Shown: piece by piece, positions 49,500 through 60,600 of the stretch
Layout: the number at the start of each line of letters is the position of its first letter
Numbering within the stretch: position 1 is the first letter of the stretch
Origin: Aporrectodea caliginosa
Lineage: Eukaryota; Annelida; Clitellata; Crassiclitellata; Lumbricidae
Assembly: GCA_020284085.1 (NCBI GenBank)
Contig: JACEVL010000807.1
Coordinates: 1,529,001-1,593,000 of the forward strand
Length of the DNA stretch: 64,000 bases
Reading direction: 5' to 3'
The notes under the pieces: model-generated
What the model was told of the DNA's origin: nothing
Database searches by the model: none
The model's input: only the letters and a program-made list of their open reading frames with translations
Made by a program: the position numbers and the translations under genes

Positions 49500-49660
49500 A
49501 TCGTAATCTCCAAACTTCTAAAGCGCTACTTGAAATCCAAGTGCAGGGCACCAGCTTATTCACGAGTGCTGCGTCTAGTCCAAAAATCCGAGAGAGTAGT
49601 CCGAAGGAGGTCCGAGTCCGGTTTCCAGAGGATCAGAGGGGTCAGAGTAGCTGCTAAGGC
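49500..49660 (-). repeat. SINE fragment of the GGTTGTCC family
   Basis: AAACTTCTAAAGCGCTACTT, AGGGCACCAGCTTATTCACG and GTGCTGCGTCTAGTC are closely matched at 58850-58920. Confidence 0.65.
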
Positions 49661-49699
49661 GGGTGTCGTTTCAGTCAACCATTCTATTTACAATGAAGT

Positions 49700-49975
49700 C
49701 TTTGCTGACTTCAAAGACCATGCAATCTGTTGTCAACCTGGTTTTCTGACTTTCTAAATTCTAATTCTGACTACTATGGACAAGGACGGTTCTTGGTAGT
49801 GGGCCCCATTAGGCCCTTTCTGTTGATCCAAAACTCTGGAACTTTGGGGAATCGTTTGCTTTCTGTTCTGGCCTTCAAATCTCAACTAAAAGCTCATCCT
49901 TCCTGGACTCGTTTTCTCCGTAGGCCTACGTGGGCTGTTTTCCGCGTCTTTCTGGCTCTCTTCTTTGGGTTTTCT
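49700..49975 (+). pseudogene. LINE ORF2 C-terminal remnant
   Basis: NSGTLGNRLLSVLAFKSQLK followed by AHPSWTRF fits the extreme C-terminus of a CR1/L2-like LINE ORF2 (FKSxLKTHLF type). Upstream sequence no longer reads as reverse transcriptase. Confidence 0.5.
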
Positions 49976-50015
49976 TTTTTTCGAACGCATATAATTATGT
50001 GTATGAGTTTTATCG

Positions 50016-50275
50016 GGAACCGATAGCGCATTGGATAAGATCTGGCGTAGAGAGCGAGAGGTACCGAGTTCGAGTCCCGTAGGGCGGATATGCTTTGTAG
50101 GCTGCTATTAGCGCCGTGTATTGCAGGTTGTCTGTTCTGTTAGTAGTTAAGATTTATGTCTTCTGTCATTTGTGTTCTTGTGAATTGTTTCAATTGCATA
50201 ATTGTACACTGTAACTGGTTGCGATTTGTCAACCGGATTGTTGCAATAAACGAAAATATTATTATTATTATTTAC
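50016..50275 (+). repeat. tRNA-derived SINE, plus orientation
   Basis: A tRNA-like head has GATAGCGCATTGGATAAGAT (A box) and GAGTTCGAGTCCCGTAGGG (B box). An about 130-bp body ends with GGATTGTTGCAATAAACGAA and a (TTA)n tail. This SINE differs from the GCGCTATATAAAT family. Its tail resembles the LINE-type tails at 1000-1100 and 52500-52570. Confidence 0.75.
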
Positions 50276-50976
50276 ATAGCTGAGGATCTTGACGCAGTGA
50301 TATTGCATAATAGGTCTATGCCTACTGGCCTGTGGTGCGCCTTTCAGTTAATCGTAGTCTATGTTCTAGCCAAGGACACGGAAATTGTCTAAACTAGACA
50401 TCTAGGTACTGTTAGCAGCTAATTTTTTAAAGTAAAATACCTGAACGAATCATTATAGTTTGTTATACATTTTATGCGCACGTTTTTTTTATATGCAACC
50501 TCTCTTTGGGTCTGTGTTTTGGTCGTAACTGAGGACGCTGTATTATCGCCCGGACTGTATTGCAAATAACAGCAGTATAAGCATTGATATTTTCATGAAT
50601 GGCGCAGTGCTTTCAGCTTAGACTGTCTTTGAGCCTAACTGCCAAAGGTTGAGCCTAACTGACAAGAGATCTGCTATTAATGAACCAGACTGACTAAAGA
50701 TCTACTATTAGACAGCTATTGAGATTCACCTTTTCTCTAATCGTTGACCCAGAACCAATACGTATTTTATGTAATTTGATAATGCTGTCCTTGCAAAGTT
50801 AAGAAGTTTGAAGCCTGACAACAGGAAACATTGAGTACCATTAACAATCTGGAAGTGGTAAGCTTTCAGTTAAGAGCAAAACAGTCTTGCTAGGAGAGTT
50901 GTGAAGATGAGATATACCAGCAGCTGTCAATGAACGCCAGCCAAAAAGACGTGTACCAGGAACAACATACTTTCCA

Positions 50977-51254
50977 GGGGTGCGGGCCGAATCCCCGAAA
51001 CCCGAATCCCCGAAAGGAATTTCGGCCGGATCCCCGAAAATGATTTTCTAAGTCCGACCCGAATGAATATCATCAACAAATACATATTTGAATAGGCAGT
51101 ATATCGTATACATCAAGGCCACGCTAGGTCTTTGTCATGTTTACAATTTAACTTTGAATAGCTCGGCCGCTTTACAGAAAACTGTTTTCGGGAAATCGGG
51201 CTTTTGTCTCTTTTCAGCGTTTTCGGGGTTTCGGGGATTCGGGCTGACCCCCTT
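50977..51254. mobile_element. Foldback MITE with CCGAATCCCCGAAA ends
   Basis: Inverted ends GGGCCGAATCCCCGAAACCC and GGGGTTTCGGGGATTCGGGC flank a 278-bp element. TTTCC(AG) is present on both sides. The inner TTTCGGCCGGATCCCCGAAA segment repeats the same word. It encodes nothing. Confidence 0.75.
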
Positions 51255-51719
51255 TCCAGCAGATGTTAATGGAAGAGAGGATTGACTTTTTATAGAGAAA
51301 CAGGGTGTAGCCATGGAAGATGAATAGAATGGCAACTGATTTGTGCATGCTTTGTATATGATGAGTATCAGCTGGAAATGCATAAGACAAGATGCTAGTA
51401 TAGGGAATGAAGATCAGTTGTGATATGGTAAGAGCACAGAATCAAACCTGGGACAATCTTCTGCCATAAGGATATTGTTTTGATTGAATACTCTTAGGTT
51501 GACTTAACCTTTTGTCCACCAGGGTTATTATTTTGGCTCAAATTTTTGTGTGGGATGATCTCCATCATGTGGTTCAAGCATATGCCATTGGCTTCTGTTG
51601 CCATATGTTAAGGACTCTACTTCATCACCAAAGGTGGGTTGAGAGTGCCTTTCTTAAAGTACAGTGCTATATAACCTCCTGATTACATTCTTGGTTATAT
51701 CTCTGTAGATACATAGACG

Positions 51720-54700
51720 ATGATTCGCATTGGTCTGCTCGTCAGCAGTGGCGCTGCAGTTGCTGCACCAGGTCTGCTTTTAAAGGTTCATGCAGCTGGC
51801 AGCGATGGATCAAATCAGACAAAATTTCGTCCATCACAGGTATGTGTTGAACCCGCCAAGAGCGGAGCAATTGTCCAGGGGCCCAGCGACTTTTAGGGGC
51901 CCAGACTTGGCCCGCAGTGAACCTATGAAAAATAATATTATCAGTTTTACCAAGTTTATCATTTAGGTCTTTTTGAATATTACTGACACTTAACTACATA
52001 CAATCAGTTTAAACTTCAAGCATCTGAATATTACCTTACTTAGTTGTATTATTGTAGATATAAATATAATATCGTAAGGTCGTACCCACACTTTTATTAT
52101 TTCAATTTGTTTCTTAAAATTTGTTTATTATAAAGCCTAAAGATAGTTCAGAGGCCCATGACTGCTCTGCTTAGGGGTCCAGAATTTCTGTTGGCAGGCA
52201 TGTTTCTGTTAACAGTTGCCAGTTGAATATCACAGTTTTTCTTTTAACAGTTGCCACTTGAACATCACAGTTTTTCTTTTAACAGTTGCCAGTTGAATAT
52301 AACAGTTTTTATTTTGACAGTTGCCAATCTATGGAGATCCAGAACCAGCGGAAATTGAATTGATTGCTGAATCAGATACTGCGTTTCGACAATACATCTC
52401 ATCTGTCAGAAAGTGGACATGGAAATATATGGAATCCATACAGGCATGTACATTTTGCATTTGAGACTTCTAAGAATGTGCTTATTAAGGCCCATTTTTA
52501 TTCTTCTGTGGACGGTGTTGTTAAGTTTCAGTTTCAGTGATTAATAAACGAAAATACAATACAATAGAAGTGAAATACAAGAATGAAGTGAAATGAAACA
52601 ATAGAAGTGAAAATACAATACAATAGAAGTGAAATGTTGGAAATTTGAATTAGTTATTACAGGATTTCATTCAATATTGGTGTGACTTTCATCTTAGCAC
52701 ATTGTACGAGATGATGATGTTAACCTTACAAGGCACGTCCAGCTGTAAATGTTACATCTACAGTACTGGCAGCTAACATTAATAATGCATTCTATGACAA
52801 AATTGTACTCTAATGCTCACGAATTTTCTGTAATGTACTCAAATGCTCGGGAAAGGAATTTTTGTAGAGTTGTGAGGATTAGATTTGTCAAATGATGCAT
52901 GTTTGACTTTTTACTTAAAATTACATTTTTATTGTATTGTATTGTATCTAAAGATGTATATAGCGCCTCTCTCAGAATAACTATTCAGAATGTGCCTGTG
53001 TGATAAATCTGTTGGAGCACTGACTGCTTACTTGAGTTAGAATGACTGCTTTCTCATCTGCTGCTGAAAGTCACTTAGTTTCATTTGTTCTTATTTGATC
53101 TAGAGTACAACCGATAAAGTTAAGGAGAAATATGAAACTGGAAAAGCTCACACGCAAGGTTTGTCAATTATTTTCTTGTAGAGTAGCTGTGACCTCAGTC
53201 ATAAAGTCCTTGCGTTGGTATAGTACATTTTTAAAAAGGATTTGTATGATTTTTGTCATTTACAGTCTTATAGAATTCACTGTGTAATTGTTCAGGTAAA
53301 TCTCTCTGTGTTCATAAACCATTTTGAAGTGCAAACTTTATTGTTTCAAAGAGTAATTTCCCATTGTTCAGACATCTGTCTGAACAAAGAATGTATTGTT
53401 GAAATGATACTTTGACGTGACCCTGTCGAGTTTTATTTCTCACAGATGCTCTGGCTTACATCCGAGAAGATTCAGCCGTCCTACCAAGAGCGACGATCAT
53501 AACGGTTGCGGGTCTTGGAGGCATAGTCGCAGGGTACAAAGGTAGTACAGCTTGATCTTAAAGTCCACAGAAACTGAACCTAAATCTTATAACACTCATG
53601 CTTCTTTGATTGGTAGCATTAACAGCTGAACTGTGTGGGAAAATTGATACAAAACTTTCATAGCATGACTGCTACATCAGTGTCTTCATTCATTCATTGA
53701 TTCATTCTGAGCATTTATATAGCGCCCCTTCAAGAACCTACTCAGGAGCACTCCCAGTCCAGCCATGATGAAAGAAAAATGACTGGAGGGACTTGTAAAC
53801 CCTGTCGGGTGAACCACAAGTCAGAGTGGAGCTCAAGCGGGAGGTCATTCCAGATAGAAAGGCCCGTAACCGAAAAAGCACGACACTGCCTAATAGCCAT
53901 GGGTATTAAGTGTTAGCGACTTCATTTTCTTAGCCTTGGCGTATGAGGACGGATGGCCAGTCCTCTCCCTCACTGTCTCATCTTCCCACTGACATTGTAC
54001 GGTCATTGTACTCGTTATAGCTGAGTTGGCTAAGGCTGCAGGTAGAGCAGAAATCTTGAACCAAGTTGTTGCTCTCTTGGGGATTTGAACCCCAACCTCA
54101 CGCTAACCACTACACTATCGAGCAGTTATTGGTAAACTCCATATTAACTAACTTGTGTGCTTCCTACAACTGTAGTACGCTGAAATTAAATTCATACTAT
54201 TTTTCCACAAGTCTTCAACACCAAAGAATATCTGCCTTTGACTTTAAACAACGAGCTGAATTTGTTTCCCAGTCGCTTTTAGTACACTTGTCGTTAAAGC
54301 GTTAAGGTAATACGTGATGGTATGTTTATTGAACAGGTGGTCTTATTAGGAAAGCAGTCTATGCATCCATTGGTATGACAGCTGCAGCATCTGTATGCTA
54401 TCCACGTGAAGCTGAGGACATTACCAAAAGAGGCTGGCATGTAGTCCGAGACTTTGCCTACAAGACCTACGACGACTCTGTTGGAGGAGGTATGATGTTT
54501 CCATTGACTGAATTAGCAGATCCCGGGATAAAGATTAGTCCTGTCGTCCCGGCATTGTTGTATGGTATATCTTACGGGATTCACAGACATTGACACTTTG
54601 GTTAATTTTACCAATTTTCAAATTTTAAACCTGTTCCTTGATCCTGTGAAGTGTGCAATAATTATAAACACGATAATTATACAGAGTAGTTTTGTTCTTT

Positions 54701-56729
54701 AAGTACTACAGAGTGCAGAATAATGGTTGAGATTAGGAGAGTCTGAATATCTATGGTTGAGATGCAGGGGAGTCAAATGCGGACATCCATGGTTGAGATC
54801 ATGGGAATCAACTGCCTGGGTTCCTCGCGTTGCGGTCGGTCGGACTTGGCCATCTGGTATTCTACCTGATTTCGGGCCGTGAGTATTACTCAACTATTAA
54901 GTATCAACACATCCCTGCTGCTGCCAAATGTCACTACCTAATGAGTCATAGCTAGAGCTACATTCGCGGTCGAAGTAGAGAAGGCGTATTGCAATGTTAC
55001 TGTTATTTGACCTACAAATGGCTAAGACGATGACAGTCATATGAATAGCGTAAAAAACACTAATTTAGTTAAATATATTTCATAGATTTCATAAATAATA
55101 AACATGAGTTGAGTCCGGAACGTGCATTTTCAGCGGTAGGTACCACGGTAGGTGTTCTATCCTATAAGATAAGCTCAAGGCTAGGACATTCTACTGTTGA
55201 CACTTTTACGTTTCTTGCGATCATTGTATCTGAAGTAGATAATTTTTTTCATGGACATTGAACTTTTAACTTTTCATTTTAAGTCAACAAGTTAACAATA
55301 CAAAGCCACAACGTTCTAAAAATCATTATCTTTAGTACACAACTGCGTTATAGCATTAAATATAGGGACCTATATTATGCAACTAGTCAAGACGAATTTT
55401 TCCTATGCAACTCTCAATGATCCCGGAACTGAGGGTTCTATTTCCATCTCCACTATCCCAGAGATTGCAAAATTACAGAAATGTCAGATTCCCTAGGGAT
55501 ATCATTGCTGAATTTGTAGGTCGCTACAGATTAGTCTGTTCAGCAGGCATTGTTGTATGGTCTATTCTAAAAAATTCACAGCACATTTGATGCTCTGGTT
55601 ATTTTACCAATTTTCAAATTTTAATCCTGTTCTTTGATCCTTTGAAGTATGAAGTAATTGTAAAAACAATCAGGATACAGAGCAGTTTTGTTCTTTATGG
55701 TACCACCTATGCAAAATAAAATAAAGAAGTCAAATCTGATGTCTATGGTTGAGATTAGGAAGTCAGATCGGACATCAATGGTTGAGATTATGGGAGTCAA
55801 TTCGGAAATCTAATGGTTGAGATTATAGAAGTCAAATCTGATATCTATGGTTGAGATCATGGGAGTCAACTTCAGTTTATGTCGGATTTGATATGTTTAA
55901 TCATTCATCATTGAGTTACTTTACAATGTTAAATGTTGAATAATGTTGCCAACTGAACTATTTGTACATTGGTAAACTTAGAATTGTACTTACTATCTAC
56001 TGAAGTAGATAAATTTCGATTTGCAACTGTTAATTGTTTTAATATTAAGAACAGACACCAAACACCATACTCGTGTTCAATATGTGACCTCCTGAAACAT
56101 TTTTGTTTGACTTTTACAGGTTCCAAAGCAAAGAAGGTCGAACCTAAAGTTGAACCTAAAGTGAGGGAAACTGTTGTACAAATTGTAAAATATAAAACTC
56201 TGAAGTTGCTTTAGAACTGAGGGTTGTATAGGCTCCATATGCATTTTACGAGAGTTTGGAGTTTACAGAAATGTCAGATCGGATAAGGGATATCATCGCT
56301 AACACACCAACAGAAACTTGACCAGCAGGAATGGAGCCATAGTCTATTCTAATGACACTTCTTAGCACCATTATCATAATTAATATTATTATTATATAGT
56401 GAACCTTCAAGACTACTCAGGAGCGCTCCCAACCCCGGTCGTACAGTCGAGTCTTATGGCTAGAGAGGAACATTGCAGAGTGACCCAGAGGCATAAGGGG
56501 CAACACATTATTCTCTTTTTATTATCTTTTTCATTTCTATTGGAATACAGCAACTAAAATGTACAAGAAATTATTTCAGAAGCCGAGCGTAGCAGAGGTG
56601 GCCAAACCTGATGAAAAACCACAGCAAGAGGCAGTGCCAAGTGAGAAGCCATCAGCACCAGCACCAAAGATGGACTTTGGAATGTCGAAACCGGAGGACA
56701 AAGACTTGTATCCCACCCGAGGAAACTAA
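51720..56729 (+). CDS. MICOS complex subunit MIC26/MIC27 (APOO/APOOL family)
   Basis: The product is an inner mitochondrial membrane protein of the MICOS complex, which shapes cristae junctions; family members bind cardiolipin. The exons are 51720-51839, 52321-52443, 53104-53158, 53446-53541, 54337-54489, 56120-56160 and 56580-56729. They encode 245 aa with consistent phases. The start ATG follows an in-frame TAG two codons upstream. The N-terminus MIRIGLLVSSGAAVAAPGLL is hydrophobic and precedes VHAA. LPIYGDPEP is the conserved 'LPIY' segment. Residues about 115-150 (ITVAGLGGIVAGYKGG and YASIGMTAAASVCYP) are the glycine-rich membrane hairpin and the YP motif of the family. The C-terminus is Lys/Pro/Glu-rich and ends EDKDLYPTRGN, comparable to vertebrate MIC27. 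I cannot choose between MIC26 and MIC27; one invertebrate gene may correspond to both. The exon 2 donor is GC, not GT. Confidence 0.9.
52201..52320 (+). repeat. 35-bp tandem repeat of 3' splice site before MIC26/27 exon 2
   Basis: Pyrimidine-rich tracts ending in AACAG or GACAG followed by TTGCCA occur with the AG at 52215, 52250, 52285 and 52320, exactly 35 bp apart. Only the last leads into the conserved LPIY frame. Confidence 0.95.
52444..53103 (+). other. MIC26/27 intron 2, GC-AG type
   Basis: The exon ends CAG and the intron starts GCATGT. The next GT, 6 bp later, would put a stop codon at the junction. The intron holds a retroelement-like AATAAACGAAAATACAATAC tail (52540-52570) and a SINE end (52925-53000). 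Confidence 0.8.
52925..53005 (-). repeat. SINE 3' end in MIC26/27 intron 2
   Basis: TATTGTATTGTATCTAAAGA, TATAGCGCCTCTCTCAG and ATTCAGAATGTGCC fragments of the TGTAT-tailed SINE group. Confidence 0.55.
53689..54125 (-). repeat. Full-length tRNA-derived SINE, about 435 bp
   Basis: On the minus strand the head reads GCTCGATAGTGTAGTGGTTA and GGGGTTCAAATCCCC, an A box and B box resembling tRNA-Asp. A 350-bp body leads to CTTGAAGGGGCGCTATATAA and an ATTCATTC tail (53689-53705). It lies in MIC26/27 intron 4 in antisense. It is longer than the 10541-10766 copy because it keeps the central region. Confidence 0.8.
54548..56345. repeat. Duplicated intron blocks in MIC26/27 intron 5
   Basis: A segment with GGCATTGTTGTATGGT, TTTTACCAATTTTCAAATTT and GGTTGAGAT minisatellite units occurs at 54548-54815 and again at 55543-55880. 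A block ACAGAAATGTCAGAT with GGGATATCAT occurs at 55477-55507 and 56268-56297. This suggests tandem duplication inside the intron. Confidence 0.7.
56380..56500 (-). repeat. SINE 3' end in MIC26/27 intron 6
   Basis: ATTATATAGTGAACCTTCAA and GACTACTCAGGAGCGCTCCC, preceded by an ATT tail. Confidence 0.6.
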
Positions 56730-56938
56730 CTCCTCGTCTGAAATTGATGAACTTGGAATGATAATTTACAACTTGAAACTGTGAAAACTAGTAATTTTAT
56801 TTGTAACATCAGTTAATATCAGAAATGTTTGTTTACGAACTGTAGACTAAGTTCCTGAGGCTAGATTATCATGTGAACGACCTTTATAAGCTTGCACTTC
56901 TTGTCCACTGCCCTAATACTGGTAGACTTGATTACCAT

Positions 56939-56944
56939 AATAAA
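56939..56944 (+). promoter_or_regulatory. Candidate MIC26/27 poly(A) signal
   Basis: AATAAA 210 bp after the stop codon. Confidence 0.6.
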
Positions 56945-56965
56945 CTGGAAATCAACTCTTGGTGC

Positions 56966-56971
56966 TTTATT
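56966..56971 (-). promoter_or_regulatory. Candidate WRNIP1 poly(A) signal
   Basis: The plus strand TTTATT reads AATAAA on the minus strand, about 690 bp after the WRNIP1 stop codon. It faces the MIC26/27 signal at a distance of 22 bp. Confidence 0.4.
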
Positions 56972-57655
56972 TAAATACAATGAAAAGTCTCTACATATTG
57001 CATGTTCAAATCCTGACCGGACTAGACAGTTAATAAATTTCCGTAAAAACTAACATTATTATTAACTATAATTAATTTGAATAATTTGCATAAAAACTAA
57101 CATTATTATAATTTAGAATTAATTTGAATAATATAGAATGGTGGACATTTGTTAGCTGCCTGTGCTACAGTCAACCACCAAAAATAGCATGTCAGCTACT
57201 GAAAATCAAAACATTCTCGTCAGTGCATACTGCTTAGCCCATGTTCACCAAGCTTTGCATTTACCTGCTGTTTTAAACTTCTACCAATTCATTACTTTAT
57301 AAAATTTTAAAGATCTTTTAAAAACGATTAAGGATCCTAATTTAGCTACTTGAGTTGCTTGCAAATTAAACAAGTATATTCCAACAGTGAATGCCACAAG
57401 CTTTTATCTGTATTATTAGTCACTGGATCATTTAGTTTGAGTGGACTACACTCGCCTGGAGTACAGCGGCGGTTAATATGAACTTGTTTAATAATACTTG
57501 CACAAGCAAAAAGCCACATTTCCGTGATGTGGCAACACAGTTCTAGATTTACTGAGCAGTGTATGAAACAGTGCAAGGCTTTGTTCTATGAAACTGTCAA
57601 AATTTACAGAAAAGAGAACTGTTGTGGCAACGAAGGAAACGAGGAATGTCGTCCA

Positions 57656-60600
57656 TTACTTCCGAGATTCGGTTGAAGAATCGAAGAACGAAGTTCCCTG
57701 CAACTCTTTTGGGAGATATTCTTGATGCACTGGTCCCTTGATACTGGGATTGTACTGATAGCCTTTACTGTACCCTGTTAATTAACCAGAGTTGGTGTGA
57801 ACAAGAAGCTTAGGAAATGTGTAGTTTCGTTCTATGAAGTCAGAGCCATAAAAAATCAAACCCTCCAAGCAGTTGATTAATTAAACTTTTACTTCGATTT
57901 TCTGATGATCAAGTTCTCTTACAATCATGATCAAATGATCATGAATTTGAAGCTTTATTGAGTCCTGATCTGGGACAAAAGTGTTATGCACATGACTGCA
58001 TGAATTTGTGTCGATCACCTAGCAGTGGGATTTATGGCACTGGATAGGAGTAAGTAAGTAAGAATATCCTTTAATGAACCAATTGCTAGCCGTATTTTGG
58101 TGTACAATCAATAATATCATAGTCTCGCATTTACCTAAGAAAGACAGTCTAACTTGATCAGACCTTATATATCATCCTAGTGATGAAGTTTTACGCATAA
58201 AAAAATAGCAAGTCTTGTTCTTACTCCATGTCTACGACCACGTATCATTACTTGCTAGCCCAAGGGATTCAGTGAAGGAAACACCAATTTCTTCTAAGCT
58301 TCATCGGGGTATTATATAACTAGAGATGCTTCCACCCGGCCAACGAGCTATCTCAACAGATGGGTAGAGTACGGTAGTATCTCATTTGTTAAATATTTAG
58401 GTCAACATATGTACTCAGAAGCTTGGTCCTTGGAGTTCAGAAAAATTTCAGCTACATTTTGTCTAAATTCTAAAACCTCTGCAACCAAGACCGTGCAATA
58501 CAAGAAATGAGACTGAAACATACCAAGGTCTTTCATCAGTTTCGTTGGAGCATTACGAAGATGTAGCGGCACCCCGGGAAGTGGTCCAACGTGCTCTCGG
58601 ATGCTTGCTCTTGCTCGGGTTAATGCTACATACGCCTCATTGGATTTTGATGCACGGGCCAGGTACGTAACACAGTGAGCTAAATTTTCCTGGAAACAAT
58701 GAAAGTTTCAGCCACAATTATAGGCCACAATATAAGCTAAACTCTGCATTGCCAATCAACCAATATGTGCTAAACGCAGTATCTCAAACTGACGAAATAC
58801 ACAATTCCATGGCATTTGTATTGTTGAAATATCGTAATCGTAATCTACAAACTTCTAAAGCGCTACTCAAAAGCCAAGCACAGGGAACCAACTTATTCAC
58901 GAGTGCTGCATCTAGTCAGAAGGGTTGTCCAAAACAGCAGTCCTTTTAGAGGTCTGGTTTCCAAAGGATATCTATTTCTATTGAACCAACAGTATTTTTA
59001 AGTGTTACTGGATTTCAACCTGGCTTTTCCAGTGGACTGAAGTCTTGAATATTATGATACTGCCATAGAAGTCATTCGATTAGATTAGCATTACTGTCAT
59101 TTAGGAAGTTGATCTAGACACTCACTGCACATTCTGGCATACCAATAAAATGACAGGCTTGAAATGTTGACACTGCCAGAGGCAAAGCATGGACGTCTGC
59201 GAGACCTACAAAAGAAAGTTTCAGAAGAACGTCACACACATATGGGTATCACAGAGTGAAAAAATCATAGAAAACAATTTTTTTCCCTAGTCAACTTAGT
59301 ATACTTACTCCAGTCTCATTTAAGTCACTAAGGAACTTCCTCAGAGGGCTGCCAAAACCTGTACAAAGTTATGTAATATTGGACTTACAGAATGCTTTGC
59401 TGAAGTTTACAGAGACAGTCTTATAAAGACTGCAGCTCTTCTCAATATCATTGTACTAATTTTGTCAATCATTTGATGAATACCTATTTAACTTGTTATT
59501 AGTACATCTTTCTTTGAAGCGCAAATGTGACGCCAGGAGTCAAAACCCGTCACACGTCGGTTTCTGACCTTTTTATTTAGTCATATTCTACAATAAATCT
59601 GCTTCAAAATACTTTTACAGAATGAAAATATCTTTCTTATAACTGAAGTTATGTGCGTTTGATTCTTTCATTGGCATAGAGTGAAAAAATCGAATAAAAA
59701 GTTTCGGAATGTTCATGTCATTAAAGTCCTCAGCAGTCATAACTTGATTATTCTGCACTTTTTGCTGTGCAATAAAGGGCTCTATTCTACCTTGTGGAAT
59801 AAAACAAATCGGCATAAAAATCGGATTACTACTTTGCCGCCAAGTTATGGCAAATTCACAGGCAACTGCTGAATCCAGAAGAATATTCTACATTGTTGAC
59901 CCCTCTCGCCTATTTCTGCTTCTAGCTCAGTATTTAGTAAGCGACAAGCGACGGTTTTTGACCCCTGGGGTCACAAATGTGACGGTATTTTTGTGGGCTC
60001 TGCTTCAACCTTGAATGGATTTTACCAGTCGGGATTATGTGTACTGTATATGTATGTTTACAGATTCATGGCCATTTCCAGCCTACTGAAGCTTGTAGCA
60101 ACATTCAGACACACTTTAGACGTTCGATTTAGAGGTGCTACATAAATGTCCAGACACAAATATTGTGAAGTCATCAGAGCCTCGGATCGATTTGTGCAGC
60201 GCCATACACAGGTCAAAACTCGTCACATGTCAATTTAATGACCAATTTTTTATTCAGTCATACTTCTACAATTAATTTGCTTCAAAATACTTTTGCAGAA
60301 TGAAAATATTTTTTTCTAACTGAAGTTATGCTCGTTTGATTCTTTCATAAGTATAGTTCAGGCAGTGAGAAAATCGAATAAATTTTTTTAGAATATTGGA
60401 GTCAGCAAAGTCCTCATAATCCATTACTTGATTATTCTGCAATTTTATGGGGCAATAGAGGTTTATATTCTGTATCAAATAAAGCAAACGGCATAGAAAT
60501 CAGGATTACTACTTTGCAAATTATGGCAAATTCAATGGCAACTTCTGAATTGAAGAATATTCTATATTTTTGACCCCTCTCTTCCTATTTTCAGCTTCTA

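Larger units (their letters stand above)
48196..51719. other. Intergenic between LACTB2 and MIC26/27
   Basis: LACTB2 3' UTR is at the left. The rest is retroelement remnants (48476-48775, 49700-49975, 50016-50270), a SINE fragment (49500-49660) and an inverted-repeat element (50977-51254). The MIC26/27 promoter should lie near the right end, but no core element is obvious. Confidence 0.5.

Noticed and set aside
50016..50100. Possible genuine tRNA gene
   Set aside because: The A and B boxes are clear, but the acceptor stem does not close and the segment continues into a body and a TTA tail, so it is a tRNA-derived SINE.
54078..54125. Possible tRNA-Asp gene on the minus strand
   Set aside because: The head resembles tRNA-Asp, but it is joined to the full SINE body and GCGCTATATAAAT end.
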